Shown in pieces: positions 9,024 to 17,355 of a stretch of DNA of 64,000 nt; position 1 is the first letter of the stretch; each line of letters opens with the position of its first letter. A program made the position numbers and the translations under genes. Below the pieces are notes generated by a model. It did not search any database. It saw only the letters and a list, made by a program, of their open reading frames with translations, and was not told the origin of the DNA. The DNA comes from Rhizobiales bacterium 63-22 (GTDB lineage Bacteria > Pseudomonadota > Alphaproteobacteria > Rhizobiales > Rhizobiaceae). The DNA lies in the NCBI GenBank assembly GCA_001898995.1, contig MKVZ01000009.1:1-64000 (forward strand), in the 5' to 3' direction.

Positions 9024-9049
9024 CCCGGCCCATGCAAACGGAGGCCCGC

Positions 9050-9781
9050 ATGGCTTATTTCGAAGCTCGCGACATCAATCTGCATTTCAAGCATTTCCAT
9101 GTCCTGCGCGACATATCGCTTTCGTTCGAGAAATCGGACGTGGTGGTGATCTGCGGTCCCTCGGGGTCGGGCAAGAGCACCTTCATCCGCGCGATCAACC
9201 GGCTGGCGCCGCGGCTTTCGGGCGGCGCGATGCTGCTCGACGGCAAGGATCTCAGCACGATGCCGGCGCGCGAGTTGCACCGCCGCGTCGGCATGGTGTT
9301 CCAGCGCTTCAACCTGTTCCAGCATCTGAGCGTGCTCGACAACATCGCCCTGCCGCAGCGCCGGGTGCTCGGCCGCGCCCGCAAGGACGCCAACCAGCGC
9401 GCCATGGCGCTTCTGGAGCGCGTCGGGCTCGCCGAGAAGGCCAAGGCCTATCCGGCGCAGCTTTCCGGCGGCCAGCAGCAGCGCGTCGCCATCTGCCGCG
9501 CGCTGGCGATGGAGCCGGAGCTTCTCCTGTTCGACGAGCCGACCTCGGCGCTCGACCCCGAAATGGTGGGCGAGGTGCTTCAGGTCATGCGTGAACTGGC
9601 AGCGTCGGGCATGACCATGATCGTCGTCACGCACGAGATGGGCTTCGCGCGAGAACTCGCCAGCGAGATCGTGTTCCTGGAGCAGGGTCAACTGGTGGAG
9701 AAAGCGCCGCCGGCCGAATTCTTCGCGCAGCCGCGCGAGGAGCGCACACGCCTCTTCCTCGACCAGATCCTGCGTCACTAA
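9050..9781 (+). CDS. Amino acid ABC transporter ATP-binding protein
   Basis: This 243-residue cytoplasmic ATPase has Walker [10 protein letters not shown] (36-44), Q-loop text GMVFQRFNLF, signature LSGGQQQR, Walker [14 protein letters not shown] and the switch histidine in VVTHE. It is of the GlnQ/HisP type. GGAGG lies just before the ATG at 9050; the longer open frame upstream is an out-of-frame shadow of the binding protein. It powers the two permeases encoded next. Confidence 0.92.
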   Translation: MAYFEARDINLHFKHFHVLRDISLSFEKSDVVVICGPSGSGKSTFIRAINRLAPRLSGGAMLLDGKDLSTMPARELHRRVGMVFQRFNLFQHLSVLDNIALPQRRVLGRARKDANQRAMALLERVGLAEKAKAYPAQLSGGQQQRVAICRALAMEPELLLFDEPTSALDPEMVGEVLQVMRELAASGMTMIVVTHEMGFARELASEIVFLEQGQLVEKAPPAEFFAQPREERTRLFLDQILRH

Positions 9782-9794
9782 CGGGAGTCGCGCC

Positions 9795-10466
9795 ATGCTG
9801 TCCGATGCTTACAATATCTTCCTGCAATATCGCGACACCTATATGGAGGGCGCGCGCAACGCGCTCATCGCCGCCGCGCTCGGCCTGTGCTTCGCGCTGG
9901 CCGTCGGGGTTCTGGCCGGCGTCACCCGCTTCGTCTCGCGCGGCGTGATCAGCCGGCTCGTCGCCGTCTATATCTCGCTGGTGCGCAACACGCCGATGCT
10001 GGTGCAGGTCTATTTCATCTATTTCGGCCTGCCTGCGGTCGGCATCACGCTCAGCGCCTTCTGGACCGGCGTGATCGCGCTCACCTTCAATTCCGGGGCC
10101 TATATCGCGGAAATGGTGCGCGGCGGCCTCACCGCCATCCCGCGCGGCCAGAGCGAGGCGGCCTCGGCGCTCGGCCTCAGCCAGCGCCAGCGGCTGTGGA
10201 AGGTGCTTCTGCCGCAGGCTGCGCCCATCATCCTGCCGGCGGTGACGGGACAGTTCGTCCAGCTCATCAAGGACACGTCGCTGCTCTACACCATATCCGT
10301 GCTCGAAATCACCAAGGCCGCCGACGACGTCGGCAACGACAGCTACCAGTTCCTGCCCGCCTATCTCGTCAGTTGCGTGCTCTATATCGTGATCTGCATC
10401 ACGCTGAACGTGCTGGTCGATCTCTACGAAAGCCGCGCAGGCTTCTCCAGACACAAGCGAGCGTGA
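9795..10466 (+). CDS. Amino acid ABC transporter permease (HisM/HisQ type), first subunit
   Basis: This is a 223-residue inner-membrane permease with about five hydrophobic segments and the EAA-type coupling loop RGQSEAASALGLSQRQRLWKV, whose last part reads PQAAP. The start ATG follows GGGAG. It sits 13 bp after the ATPase gene and 7 bp before a second, related permease, so the transporter is probably a heterodimer in the membrane. Confidence 0.9.
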   Translation: MLSDAYNIFLQYRDTYMEGARNALIAAALGLCFALAVGVLAGVTRFVSRGVISRLVAVYISLVRNTPMLVQVYFIYFGLPAVGITLSAFWTGVIALTFNSGAYIAEMVRGGLTAIPRGQSEAASALGLSQRQRLWKVLLPQAAPIILPAVTGQFVQLIKDTSLLYTISVLEITKAADDVGNDSYQFLPAYLVSCVLYIVICITLNVLVDLYESRAGFSRHKRA

Positions 10467-10473
10467 GGTGACC

Positions 10474-11145
10474 ATGAACCCGGCCGCAATCCTGTCCACA
10501 TCCAGCGACGCCATCGGCCTCATCCTGACGGGGCTGCCCATCGTCCTCTATCTTACCGTCGCCGCCTTCTTTCCCGCGCTGTTTCTGGGGATCATCGGCG
10601 GCGTTCTGGCCACCTCGCCTTTTCGCCCGGTGCGATTTCTGGTCTCGATCTACGTCTATATCTTCCGCAGCATGCCGTTCCTGATGTTCATCTTTCTCGT
10701 CTATTACGGCCTGCCGGCATTCAACATCAACATCGGTCCGGTCGTGACGGCGGTGATCGCCCTGTCGCTTTCGCACGGGGCCTATATGACCGAAATCATC
10801 CGCGGCGGCCTGCTGGGACTCGACAAGGGCCAGAGCGAAGCGGCGGTGGCACTGGGTTTCAATGCATTGCAGCGACTCCGCGACATCACCCTGCCGCAGA
10901 CGCTGATGGCCATCATCCCGTCGCTTCTGGGACAGGCGATCCTGATCGTCAAGGATACGTCGCTGGTGTCGGTGGTGGGTATCAGCGAAATCACGAAGCT
11001 CGGGCGCGAGGTGGTCATCCGCACCAATCAGCCTTTCATCGTGTTTACGCTGCTCGCGTTGACTTATTTCGTTGTATGCTTCGTACTGGAACTGATAGCC
11101 CGCGGACTGGAAGCCAAGGCGCGACGGGTGCTGGCGGGAAGATGA
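10474..11145 (+). CDS. Amino acid ABC transporter permease, second subunit
   Basis: This 223-residue membrane protein is paralogous to the preceding permease, with the coupling loop DKGQSEAAVALGFNALQRLRD and about five hydrophobic segments. GAGGTG lies upstream of the ATG at 10474; a GTG at 10468 is an alternative. It completes the ABC system. The IclR regulator follows 13 bp after its stop. Confidence 0.9.
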   Translation: MNPAAILSTSSDAIGLILTGLPIVLYLTVAAFFPALFLGIIGGVLATSPFRPVRFLVSIYVYIFRSMPFLMFIFLVYYGLPAFNINIGPVVTAVIALSLSHGAYMTEIIRGGLLGLDKGQSEAAVALGFNALQRLRDITLPQTLMAIIPSLLGQAILIVKDTSLVSVVGISEITKLGREVVIRTNQPFIVFTLLALTYFVVCFVLELIARGLEAKARRVLAGR

Positions 11146-11158
11146 ACGGAACACTGGA

Positions 11159-11962
11159 ATGGACGCAAAAGCTCCGAGCGAAAAAAACGCCGATCGCTCC
11201 GATCCGGCCGTGGAAACCCGCGACGGCGGCGCAAAGTCGCTGCGCAAGATGGCACTCGTTCTCGACAGCTTTTCCCGCAAGAAGCCGACCATGACCGTCG
11301 GAGAGCTGGCCGAGGCCACCGGCCTGCCGAAAACCACCGTCCACCGCATCGTCGCCTCCCTGCGCGATGTCGGCCTTCTGGATCAGGATGGGCGCCGGCA
11401 CGGCTACCGGCTCGGCATGAAGATGTTCCATTACGGCAGCAGCGTCATGGCGGGGCTGGACACCTCGAAACGGGCATTGCCGCATATCGCGAAACTACAG
11501 CAGCTCACCGGCGAGATCATCCATTTCCACATGTTCGACGGTCACCAGATGGTCTGCGTCGAGCGCGAGGAGATGGCCGCCTCCAGCCGCACCACGTTGC
11601 AGGCGGCACCCACCTATTGCACCGGTGTCGGCAAGGCGTTTCTGGCCTTCCAGAGCGAGGATCTGGTGCGCAAGATCGCGCAGGAAGGCTTTCACGCCTA
11701 TACGGCGCATACCATAACCTCGCTGGACGCGCTTCTGACGGAACTGGCCAAAGTGCGCGCGCGCGGCTATGCCATCGACGACGAGGAGATCGAGATCGGC
11801 CTGCGCTGCGTGGCCGCCCCCGTGCGCGATTCGACCAAGCGCGTCTTCGCGGCGGTGAGCGTCTCCGGCCCGACCGAGCGCATGCCCGACGCACGGTTGG
11901 CCGGCCTCGCCCCGGTGGTCATCCAGATCGCCGACGACATCTCGGCAGCGCTGGCCGAATGA
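11159..11962 (+). CDS. IclR-family transcriptional regulator
   Basis: This 267-residue cytoplasmic regulator has an N-terminal winged helix (about 27-90; MTVGELAEATGLPKTTVHRI is the recognition region) and a C-terminal IclR effector domain with GVGKAFLAF, RARGYAIDDEE and CVAAPVRD motifs. It is the last gene of the transporter operon. It probably controls both divergent units through the two palindromes at 7929-7945 and 8049-8065. The effector is likely the imported compound or its oxo acid, which is inference. It converges on the PucR gene, whose end is 36 bp away. Confidence 0.9.
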   Translation: MDAKAPSEKNADRSDPAVETRDGGAKSLRKMALVLDSFSRKKPTMTVGELAEATGLPKTTVHRIVASLRDVGLLDQDGRRHGYRLGMKMFHYGSSVMAGLDTSKRALPHIAKLQQLTGEIIHFHMFDGHQMVCVEREEMAASSRTTLQAAPTYCTGVGKAFLAFQSEDLVRKIAQEGFHAYTAHTITSLDALLTELAKVRARGYAIDDEEIEIGLRCVAAPVRDSTKRVFAAVSVSGPTERMPDARLAGLAPVVIQIADDISAALAE

Positions 11963-11998
11963 AGAGCGCCCTTCGCGCCGGACATATCGGCGATGGCT

Positions 11999-13837
11999 TC
12001 AACCGGAAACAGCCTCCACAGAAGCATGCGGAATGATTTCAGAGAGCCGGATAGCCAGTTCGAGGTCGAACCTGTTGCTGCTGGACTCCAGATCCAGACG
12101 GAAGATTTCCGCTATCCGGTTCAGTCGATAGCGCAGAGTTGTCACATGAATCCCGAGATCGTCCGCACATTCCTGATTGCGATAGCCGGCCCGTATGAAT
12201 GATTTCAGCGTTTCCAGAAATTGTGTGCCGTTCAGGGCGTCATGGGCCCGGATGGCGCCGATCGTTTCTCCCACGAAAGACTTCACATCGGCAGCGTCCG
12301 CCGTGGACAGGAGCATCGCCAGCGGGCCCAGTGCCGGAACGGAAACGATACCGCGCCTGTCGAACATGCGGGCGATCCCCAGAAGCCTGAGGCACCGCAT
12401 CCATGCCTGTCGATAGTCGGAAACAGTCCTGCACACATCGCTCAGGACAAGCGTGGGCTCCATCGAAATATAGTGCTTGATCTCGCGCGCGATCCGCGAA
12501 AGAAGCCGTTGAAGATCGTCTTCGTCGGCTGCCTTCGGCGCGGCGACGAGCAGGATGATATAAGGCCCGTTGACCGCAATCACCGACACCGCTTCATTCT
12601 TTTCGAATGACAGGGTCAGGCCATGCTGGAGACTGGCGAGCGAAGACTGCGTCAGTTTCTCCCCTCCGGGGAAATCGATTACGATTATGCGATGCGGGCG
12701 ATTCAGGCGGATGCCGAATTTCAGGGCACGTTGAAGGACATCGTTTTCATTCTGCCATTTTCCCTCGATTATTTCGGCCAGCAATTCGCCGAGCGTGCGC
12801 CGCTCGAAGCGGAAGCGAATGAGATTGCGCATGAGCTGGACGCTGATCGCCAACTGCGCGCTGCCTATGCGCAGCTTGTCGAATTCGGAAAAATCCCCCT
12901 CGTCGCCGAACACGATCAAGGCTCCGACCACATCGCCGTCGGTGCGCAACGGATAAACGGCGGCCAGAAGATCGCTGTTGCCTTGCTCCGATGAAAGCCG
13001 GAACTCGGTCCGCGTCGCCGTATCCAGCGACATGGCTTCCAGCGGGAGCTTGCGAAGCTGCGGGCGCAGATTGCTTTCGACCATGCCTTGCCACGCATTG
13101 TCATCGAAATGCGCCGGGATTGGCGACGCACCGACAATGACGTTGTCGGTGGTGATATCCACGATCAACGCCGGGCGTCCGATTGCCGGAAAGACCAGCC
13201 CGGAGAGCGTTTGCACGGAATCGTCCGACAATGCCTGATGGAGAAGCTGGGTATGCGTGCGCAGAATGAGGTCGCGCTGTCTGGCGGAACTTTCCTGCAC
13301 CGCGATCGCCTTCTGCTTGTCCACGGCGATGGACCCCATGTGAACGATCAGCTTCATCAGCGCATAATCGTTCGAGGTCAGCGTGCGGCAATGCTCGGAA
13401 ATGACGGACAGAACCATTGGCCGGCCCATTCCATCCGCGCAGCGCATCGGCAATATGAGCACGCTGCGATAACCGCGAATACGGGATTCCCGTTGAAAAC
13501 CGGGAAACTCCTCGGATGCCTGCGCATCGGGAATGAAAACGGGCCGGTTGCTGCTCAGCGCGACACGGGCGGGGCTGGTCGCCAGTTCCCATTGATCGGC
13601 CGGAGGCTCGAACTGCAACGTCGGATCGTAGCGGACCGTGACATTGGCAAAGCCTCGGGCAAGATCGATCGCCATGATCGAACCGCGCAGCCATCCGCCG
13701 TAGCGGCACGCCGCCATCACCAGCTTGACAAGCGTCGTATCGGTATCGCGACCGCTGTTGATGAGATCGGCGATATCTTCCAGATCGCCGATCAGTGAGG
13801 TTATCTCCACCTTCGCGGTATCCTCCAAAACAAGCAT
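11999..13837 (-). CDS. PucR/CdaR-like regulator with GAF-type sensor and C-terminal helix-turn-helix
   Basis: This is a 612-residue protein. Residues about 25-180 look like a GAF-type sensor domain, about 330-480 match the middle domain of PucR/CdaR-type regulators, and the C-terminus carries the PucR helix-turn-helix (FIRAGYRNQECADDLGIHVT, then LRYRLNRIAEIFRLDL). Such proteins are usually ligand-responsive activators of purine, sugar-acid or aromatic catabolism. The gene is divergent from the DUF1185 gene at 13934, and a CATCCT / AGGATG palindrome lies between them. It is the best candidate regulator of the monooxygenase/betaine-transporter cluster to the right. Confidence 0.8.
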   Translation of the reverse strand: MLVLEDTAKVEITSLIGDLEDIADLINSGRDTDTTLVKLVMAACRYGGWLRGSIMAIDLARGFANVTVRYDPTLQFEPPADQWELATSPARVALSSNRPVFIPDAQASEEFPGFQRESRIRGYRSVLILPMRCADGMGRPMVLSVISEHCRTLTSNDYALMKLIVHMGSIAVDKQKAIAVQESSARQRDLILRTHTQLLHQALSDDSVQTLSGLVFPAIGRPALIVDITTDNVIVGASPIPAHFDDNAWQGMVESNLRPQLRKLPLEAMSLDTATRTEFRLSSEQGNSDLLAAVYPLRTDGDVVGALIVFGDEGDFSEFDKLRIGSAQLAISVQLMRNLIRFRFERRTLGELLAEIIEGKWQNENDVLQRALKFGIRLNRPHRIIVIDFPGGEKLTQSSLASLQHGLTLSFEKNEAVSVIAVNGPYIILLVAAPKAADEDDLQRLLSRIAREIKHYISMEPTLVLSDVCRTVSDYRQAWMRCLRLLGIARMFDRRGIVSVPALGPLAMLLSTADAADVKSFVGETIGAIRAHDALNGTQFLETLKSFIRAGYRNQECADDLGIHVTTLRYRLNRIAEIFRLDLESSSNRFDLELAIRLSEIIPHASVEAVSG

Positions 13838-13850
13838 TCTTTTAACGCCC

Positions 13851-13870
13851 CATCCTGCATATCAAGGATG
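13851..13870. promoter_or_regulatory. Candidate PucR operator (CATCCT / AGGATG palindrome)
   Basis: CATCCT (13851-13856) and AGGATG (13865-13870) form an inverted repeat with an 8-base AT-rich centre, between the divergent PucR-type and DUF1185 genes. The same CATCC / GGATG half-sites recur upstream of the flavin reductase at 23910-23926. Confidence 0.45.
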
Positions 13871-13933
13871 AATTCGACCGCCGTCAATAGGATTGTGGGA
13901 TATCTGAAACCAGTGCAACAAAGTGAATTCCCG

Positions 13934-14515
13934 ATGGAACCCCACATCCGCAAACTCTATACGATCCTCGAAGAAGTCCAAGTCGAAGGCGGCAAGCGCG
14001 CTGAAAAACCGGTGACGGCCGTGGCGGTGGCGGCAGTGCTGGCCAATCCGTGGGCCGGCCGGGGTTATGTCGAAGACCTGACACCGGCGGTCGATGCTCT
14101 GGCGCCCGTTCTCGGCCGGATCATGACAGACAGGCTGACGGCCTTGATGCCCGCCGAGCACATCGAAGCCTATGGCAAATGCGCGGCGGTCGGTCTGGAC
14201 GGCGAAATCGAACACGGGTCGGCCCTGATCCATACGCTCAAATTCGGCAATATCTTCCGCGAGGCGGCGTGCGGCACGACCTATCTGAGCTTTACCAATA
14301 CCCGTGCGGCAGCCGGCAGCCTCCTGTCCCTGCCGATGACCCACAAAAGCGTCGTCGGCACGCGCTCGCACTTCCTCACCATGAACGTCCAGATCGCCGA
14401 TGCGCCGGCGCCGGGAGAAATCCTGATCGCCATCGGCGCTTCCGATGGCGGCAGGCCGCATGCGCGGATCGGCGACCGCTTTCAGGACATGAAGGAAATG
14501 GGTATCACGCAGTAA
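13934..14515 (+). CDS. Amino acid synthesis (DUF1185) family protein
   Basis: This 193-residue protein has the DUF1185 (AA_synth, PF06684) look: an N-terminal strand region IRKLYTILEEVQVEGG, the conserved NPWAGRGYVEDL, and EIEHGSALIHTLKFG. The molecular function of this family is not firmly established despite its name. An in-frame ATG at 13868 would add 22 unconserved residues; I prefer 13934, though neither has a strong ribosome site. Divergence from the PucR-type regulator and proximity to the monooxygenase operon suggest a role in that catabolic route, perhaps as a small hydrolase or isomerase. That is inference. Confidence 0.72.
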   Translation: MEPHIRKLYTILEEVQVEGGKRAEKPVTAVAVAAVLANPWAGRGYVEDLTPAVDALAPVLGRIMTDRLTALMPAEHIEAYGKCAAVGLDGEIEHGSALIHTLKFGNIFREAACGTTYLSFTNTRAAAGSLLSLPMTHKSVVGTRSHFLTMNVQIADAPAPGEILIAIGASDGGRPHARIGDRFQDMKEMGITQ

Positions 14516-14526
14516 AATCTGCGCCT

Positions 14527-14543
14527 GTTCCGTTTGACGGAAC
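14527..14543. terminator. Hairpin between convergent genes
   Basis: GTTCCGT and ACGGAAC pair across TTG, 11 bases after the DUF1185 stop. There is no clear T-run. It may serve the rightward gene. Confidence 0.4.
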
Positions 14544-14588
14544 CCACTCCGCGGGATGCGGTATGCTTACATAAAGCGGCGCAGGACT

Positions 14589-15221
14589 TTATCGCGCCGC
14601 CAGAGCCGGCAATGCAAGCAATCGATCCGCATCCAGAACCCATCCGTAATTGCGTTCGAAGGCGTGGAACATGGCCGTTTCTGCCTGCGGGTCGGATGAG
14701 GAAACCGCATCGCGGACAATCACCGTCGGATAGCCGAAATGCACCGCGTGCCGCGCCGTATCCTCGACACACATCTCCGACACGGTGCCCACGACCACAA
14801 CCGCGTCGACATGTTCCCCGGCAAGCCGTTTCTCAAGTCCCGTGCCATGGAAGGCGCTGTAATAGGTTTTGTCGATCACCATCTCGCCGGTCCGCGGGGT
14901 AAGCTCGTCAACGATCTCCGCGACGGGCCGTTCCGAGCCCAGATCGGGATAATGGCGTCTGGCACCCACGACACAGGCATTCACCGGCGGCTTCAATTTC
15001 TCGATCCAGCCCAGTTTCGCGGCTAGCGGAAAATGAACGGGATCGGCGACATACCGCAGATAAGCGACCGGCAGGCCTCGGGCACGAAACCGTTCGAGAA
15101 GCCGTGCGATGACGGGGATCGTGGCACGGGCCGCCGCCACTTCCAGCGGCGCCCCCTCGCGAACGAAATCGTTCTGCATATCGATGACCAGCAGAGCCGG
15201 TCTGCGCACAGATTCTAGCAT
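14589..15221 (-). CDS. Isochorismatase-like cysteine hydrolase
   Basis: This 210-residue protein carries the full catalytic triad of the isochorismatase/nicotinamidase-like family: Asp14 in VIDMQNDF, Lys118 in IDKTYYSAF and Cys151 in VGTVSEMCVEDTARH. Relatives hydrolyse amides such as nicotinamide, N-carbamoyl compounds, maleamate or biuret. It is the last gene of the long leftward operon, after the binding protein of a quaternary-amine transporter. An amidase step on a ring-opened N-containing intermediate would fit, but the substrate is not visible in the sequence. Confidence 0.82.
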   Translation of the reverse strand: MLESVRRPALLVIDMQNDFVREGAPLEVAAARATIPVIARLLERFRARGLPVAYLRYVADPVHFPLAAKLGWIEKLKPPVNACVVGARRHYPDLGSERPVAEIVDELTPRTGEMVIDKTYYSAFHGTGLEKRLAGEHVDAVVVVGTVSEMCVEDTARHAVHFGYPTVIVRDAVSSSDPQAETAMFHAFERNYGWVLDADRLLALPALAAR

Positions 15222-15264
15222 TGAAAAACTTTACCGTTCACCCGGAACGTCCAGCCACCGAAGC

Positions 15265-15288
15265 GACCGGCGGCGCAAGCCGCCGGTC
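15265..15288 (-). other. 10-bp perfect stem-loop after the ProX-type gene
   Basis: GACCGGCGGC and its complement pair across a 4-base loop, about 18 bases downstream of the binding-protein stop on the minus strand and before the cysteine hydrolase. A likely 3'-protecting or attenuating hairpin. Confidence 0.6.
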
Positions 15289-15306
15289 CGGGACCGGATG
15301 AAATGC

Positions 15307-16338
15307 TCAGTTTCCGGAAGCCTTGGCTGCTTCCGCCACCCAGCCGTCGAAGGTCTTCTGGTTGTCGGCAATCCATTGCTGGCCGAGTTTCTTCAGCGCG
15401 CGGTCGGAATTGTCCTTGTTGAGAGTAGCCTCCCATTTGGTCCATGTCGTCGCCGGCCAGCGCATGACGTCGACCAGCTTTCGCACCGCCGGATTGGCGG
15501 CGATAAAATCATTGTTCGCACCGGCCATCCAGTTCCACGAGCCGGTCGTCATGCGGCACGGATCCTGACCGCCGGCACAGCCGACAAGACCATGGACGAG
15601 ATGACCGTTCTTGGCGACGACATTGGGCGGCAGCGCATCGAAGGGAATGGGCAGCCATACCGTATCGGTCCCCGGCTTCAGCTTATCGGCGATCCAGGAC
15701 GGGGACCATGTATATACAAGGATAGGCTCTCCACGCGCCAGCCGGGCAAAGGTCTCCGCGAGAAGAACTTCGTACTTGGCGCGATGGCTCTCGACGGTGT
15801 TGGACAGGCCGAATTTCTTGATCTGGTAGTCGACCACATCGCCGCACCGCCAGCCCGGATCGCAATTGACCATATCCGCCTTGCCGTCGCCGTTGGTATC
15901 GAACAGGGCGGCGATCTTGGGATCCTTCAATTGATCCAGATTGAGCAGATGGTAGGCGTCGGCAGTCTTCTTGTCGACGAGATAGCCGTTCACGCCCCCG
16001 CCGATGATTGAGCCTTTGCCCAGCAAGGTGACCCGATCCTTGACCTTGACATATGTGGCCTCGGTCTGCGGCATGTTGAGATCGGAAACCAAATCCAGAT
16101 CGCCCTGGGCGGCGGCCTGCAAGGCAGGCGTCGATCCGAGGGTGCGCAGTTTCACGTCATAGCCGAGCTTTTCCAGCGCGGCGGTGAGGATAACATCCTG
16201 CACATAATTCGCGCCGAGGCTGTCGTTGCGGGAAAGACGAATTGTCTTGCCCTCGCCCGGCAAGGCGCCTGCGAGCGCGCCTTGCGCCATTATCAGAGAT
16301 GCCGCGACAAACGCGGATGCAAATCGAAGCAATTTCAT
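15307..16338 (-). CDS. Quaternary-amine (glycine betaine/proline type) ABC transporter, substrate-binding protein
   Basis: This 343-residue precursor has a signal peptide ending at ALA (residue 23). The mature part resembles ProX/OpuAC: IRLSRNDSLGANYVQDVILTAALE at the start and the aromatic-rich stretches PILVYTWSPSWIADKLKPGT and GSWNWMAGANNDF, of the kind that build aromatic boxes for quaternary ammonium groups. Two Cys-containing loops (MVNCDPGWRCGDV; GCAGGQDPCRM) suggest disulfides. It is the third gene of the transporter block (ATPase, permease, binding protein) inside a catabolic operon, so import for catabolism is more likely than osmoprotection. Confidence 0.82.
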   Translation of the reverse strand: MKLLRFASAFVAASLIMAQGALAGALPGEGKTIRLSRNDSLGANYVQDVILTAALEKLGYDVKLRTLGSTPALQAAAQGDLDLVSDLNMPQTEATYVKVKDRVTLLGKGSIIGGGVNGYLVDKKTADAYHLLNLDQLKDPKIAALFDTNGDGKADMVNCDPGWRCGDVVDYQIKKFGLSNTVESHRAKYEVLLAETFARLARGEPILVYTWSPSWIADKLKPGTDTVWLPIPFDALPPNVVAKNGHLVHGLVGCAGGQDPCRMTTGSWNWMAGANNDFIAANPAVRKLVDVMRWPATTWTKWEATLNKDNSDRALKKLGQQWIADNQKTFDGWVAEAAKASGN

Positions 16339-16401
16339 GTTTCATTCCCCTTTTTATGACTGGATTGCAACTCGCTCATTCACCGGACTTCGCTGGACAT
16401 T

Positions 16402-17355
16402 TCAGACCGAGCGGGAAACCGGTTCTTTTCCCTTGAAAGTCTCACTTTCCTTTTCGTCGAAAACGAACCGTTTCCTCACGAAATATCTGGCAAGGCCCCG
16501 CCTTGGAACATGCCCCGGCGTGCCCTTGGCCAACCCCTGGGTAATGCGGTCGAGCACCATGGCCAGCAGGACGATGGCGATGCCGCCGACCGCCGCACGG
16601 CCGACATCGAGGCGTCCAAGCCCCTGAAGCACGACCAGTCCAAGGCCTTCCGCCCCGATCATCGCGATCACGACGGACATCACCATGGCGGTGAGCACGG
16701 TCTGGTTCAGACCGCCGAGGATCGTCGGAATGGCCATGGGCAACTGGATTTCCCACAGCAACTGGCGGCGATCCGCACCAAAGGCGAGGCCGGCCTCCAC
16801 CAGTTCCTGATCGACCATGCGAATACCGAGATTGGTAAACCGGATGAGCGGCGGTGCCGCGACGATGATCACCGCGATGGCGCCGGGAACGGTCCCGACG
16901 CCGAAGAGCATGACCACGGGCACGAGATAGACGAAGGCGGGCGTCGTCTGCATGATATCGAGGATCGGGCGCACGACGGCCCAGACCCGATCGCTGCGCG
17001 CCGACCAGATGCCAACCGGAATGCCGACGATCGCGCAGACGAGGATCGCCGTCATGATCAGCGACAGGGTCGTCATCGCGTCCGCCCATACGCCGAGAGC
17101 GGCGACCACGATAAACGCGACAAGGCTGAACAGCGCAACCGGCAGACTGGCGATCCACCAGGCAAGCCCCGCGACGCACAGGACGAAAATCGGGAAGGGA
17201 ATGGCCTGTAGAATGACGTCGTTGAAATGCAGAAGCGCTTCGATCGGCCAGCGTATGGCAAGAAAGAGCGGGCGGAAGGTGACCGCCAGCCATTCGACAC
17301 CCGACTGAATCCATGAATCGACGGGAAACACATTGAGATCGTCAGCTTTGAACAT
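16402..17355 (-). CDS. ProW-type ABC transporter permease
   Basis: This 317-residue inner-membrane protein resembles ProW: an N-terminal periplasmic/TM region (residues 20-120), then the permease core with QTTPAFVYLVPVVMLFGVG and the coupling stretch FGADRRQLLWEIQLPMA. The ATG at 17355 overlaps the end of the ATPase gene by 14 bp, which implies translational coupling. The longer frame upstream reads antisense to coding sequence. It forms the membrane channel of the quaternary-amine importer. Confidence 0.85.
   Translation of the reverse strand: MFKADDLNVFPVDSWIQSGVEWLAVTFRPLFLAIRWPIEALLHFNDVILQAIPFPIFVLCVAGLAWWIASLPVALFSLVAFIVVAALGVWADAMTTLSLIMTAILVCAIVGIPVGIWSARSDRVWAVVRPILDIMQTTPAFVYLVPVVMLFGVGTVPGAIAVIIVAAPPLIRFTNLGIRMVDQELVEAGLAFGADRRQLLWEIQLPMAIPTILGGLNQTVLTAMVMSVVIAMIGAEGLGLVVLQGLGRLDVGRAAVGGIAIVLLAMVLDRITQGLAKGTPGHVPRRGLARYFVRKRFVFDEKESETFKGKEPVSRSV

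Noticed and set aside
8225..9049. N-terminal extension of the ATPase open frame to 8225
   Set aside because: That part is the out-of-frame image of the binding-protein gene; GGAGG and homology fix the start at 9050.
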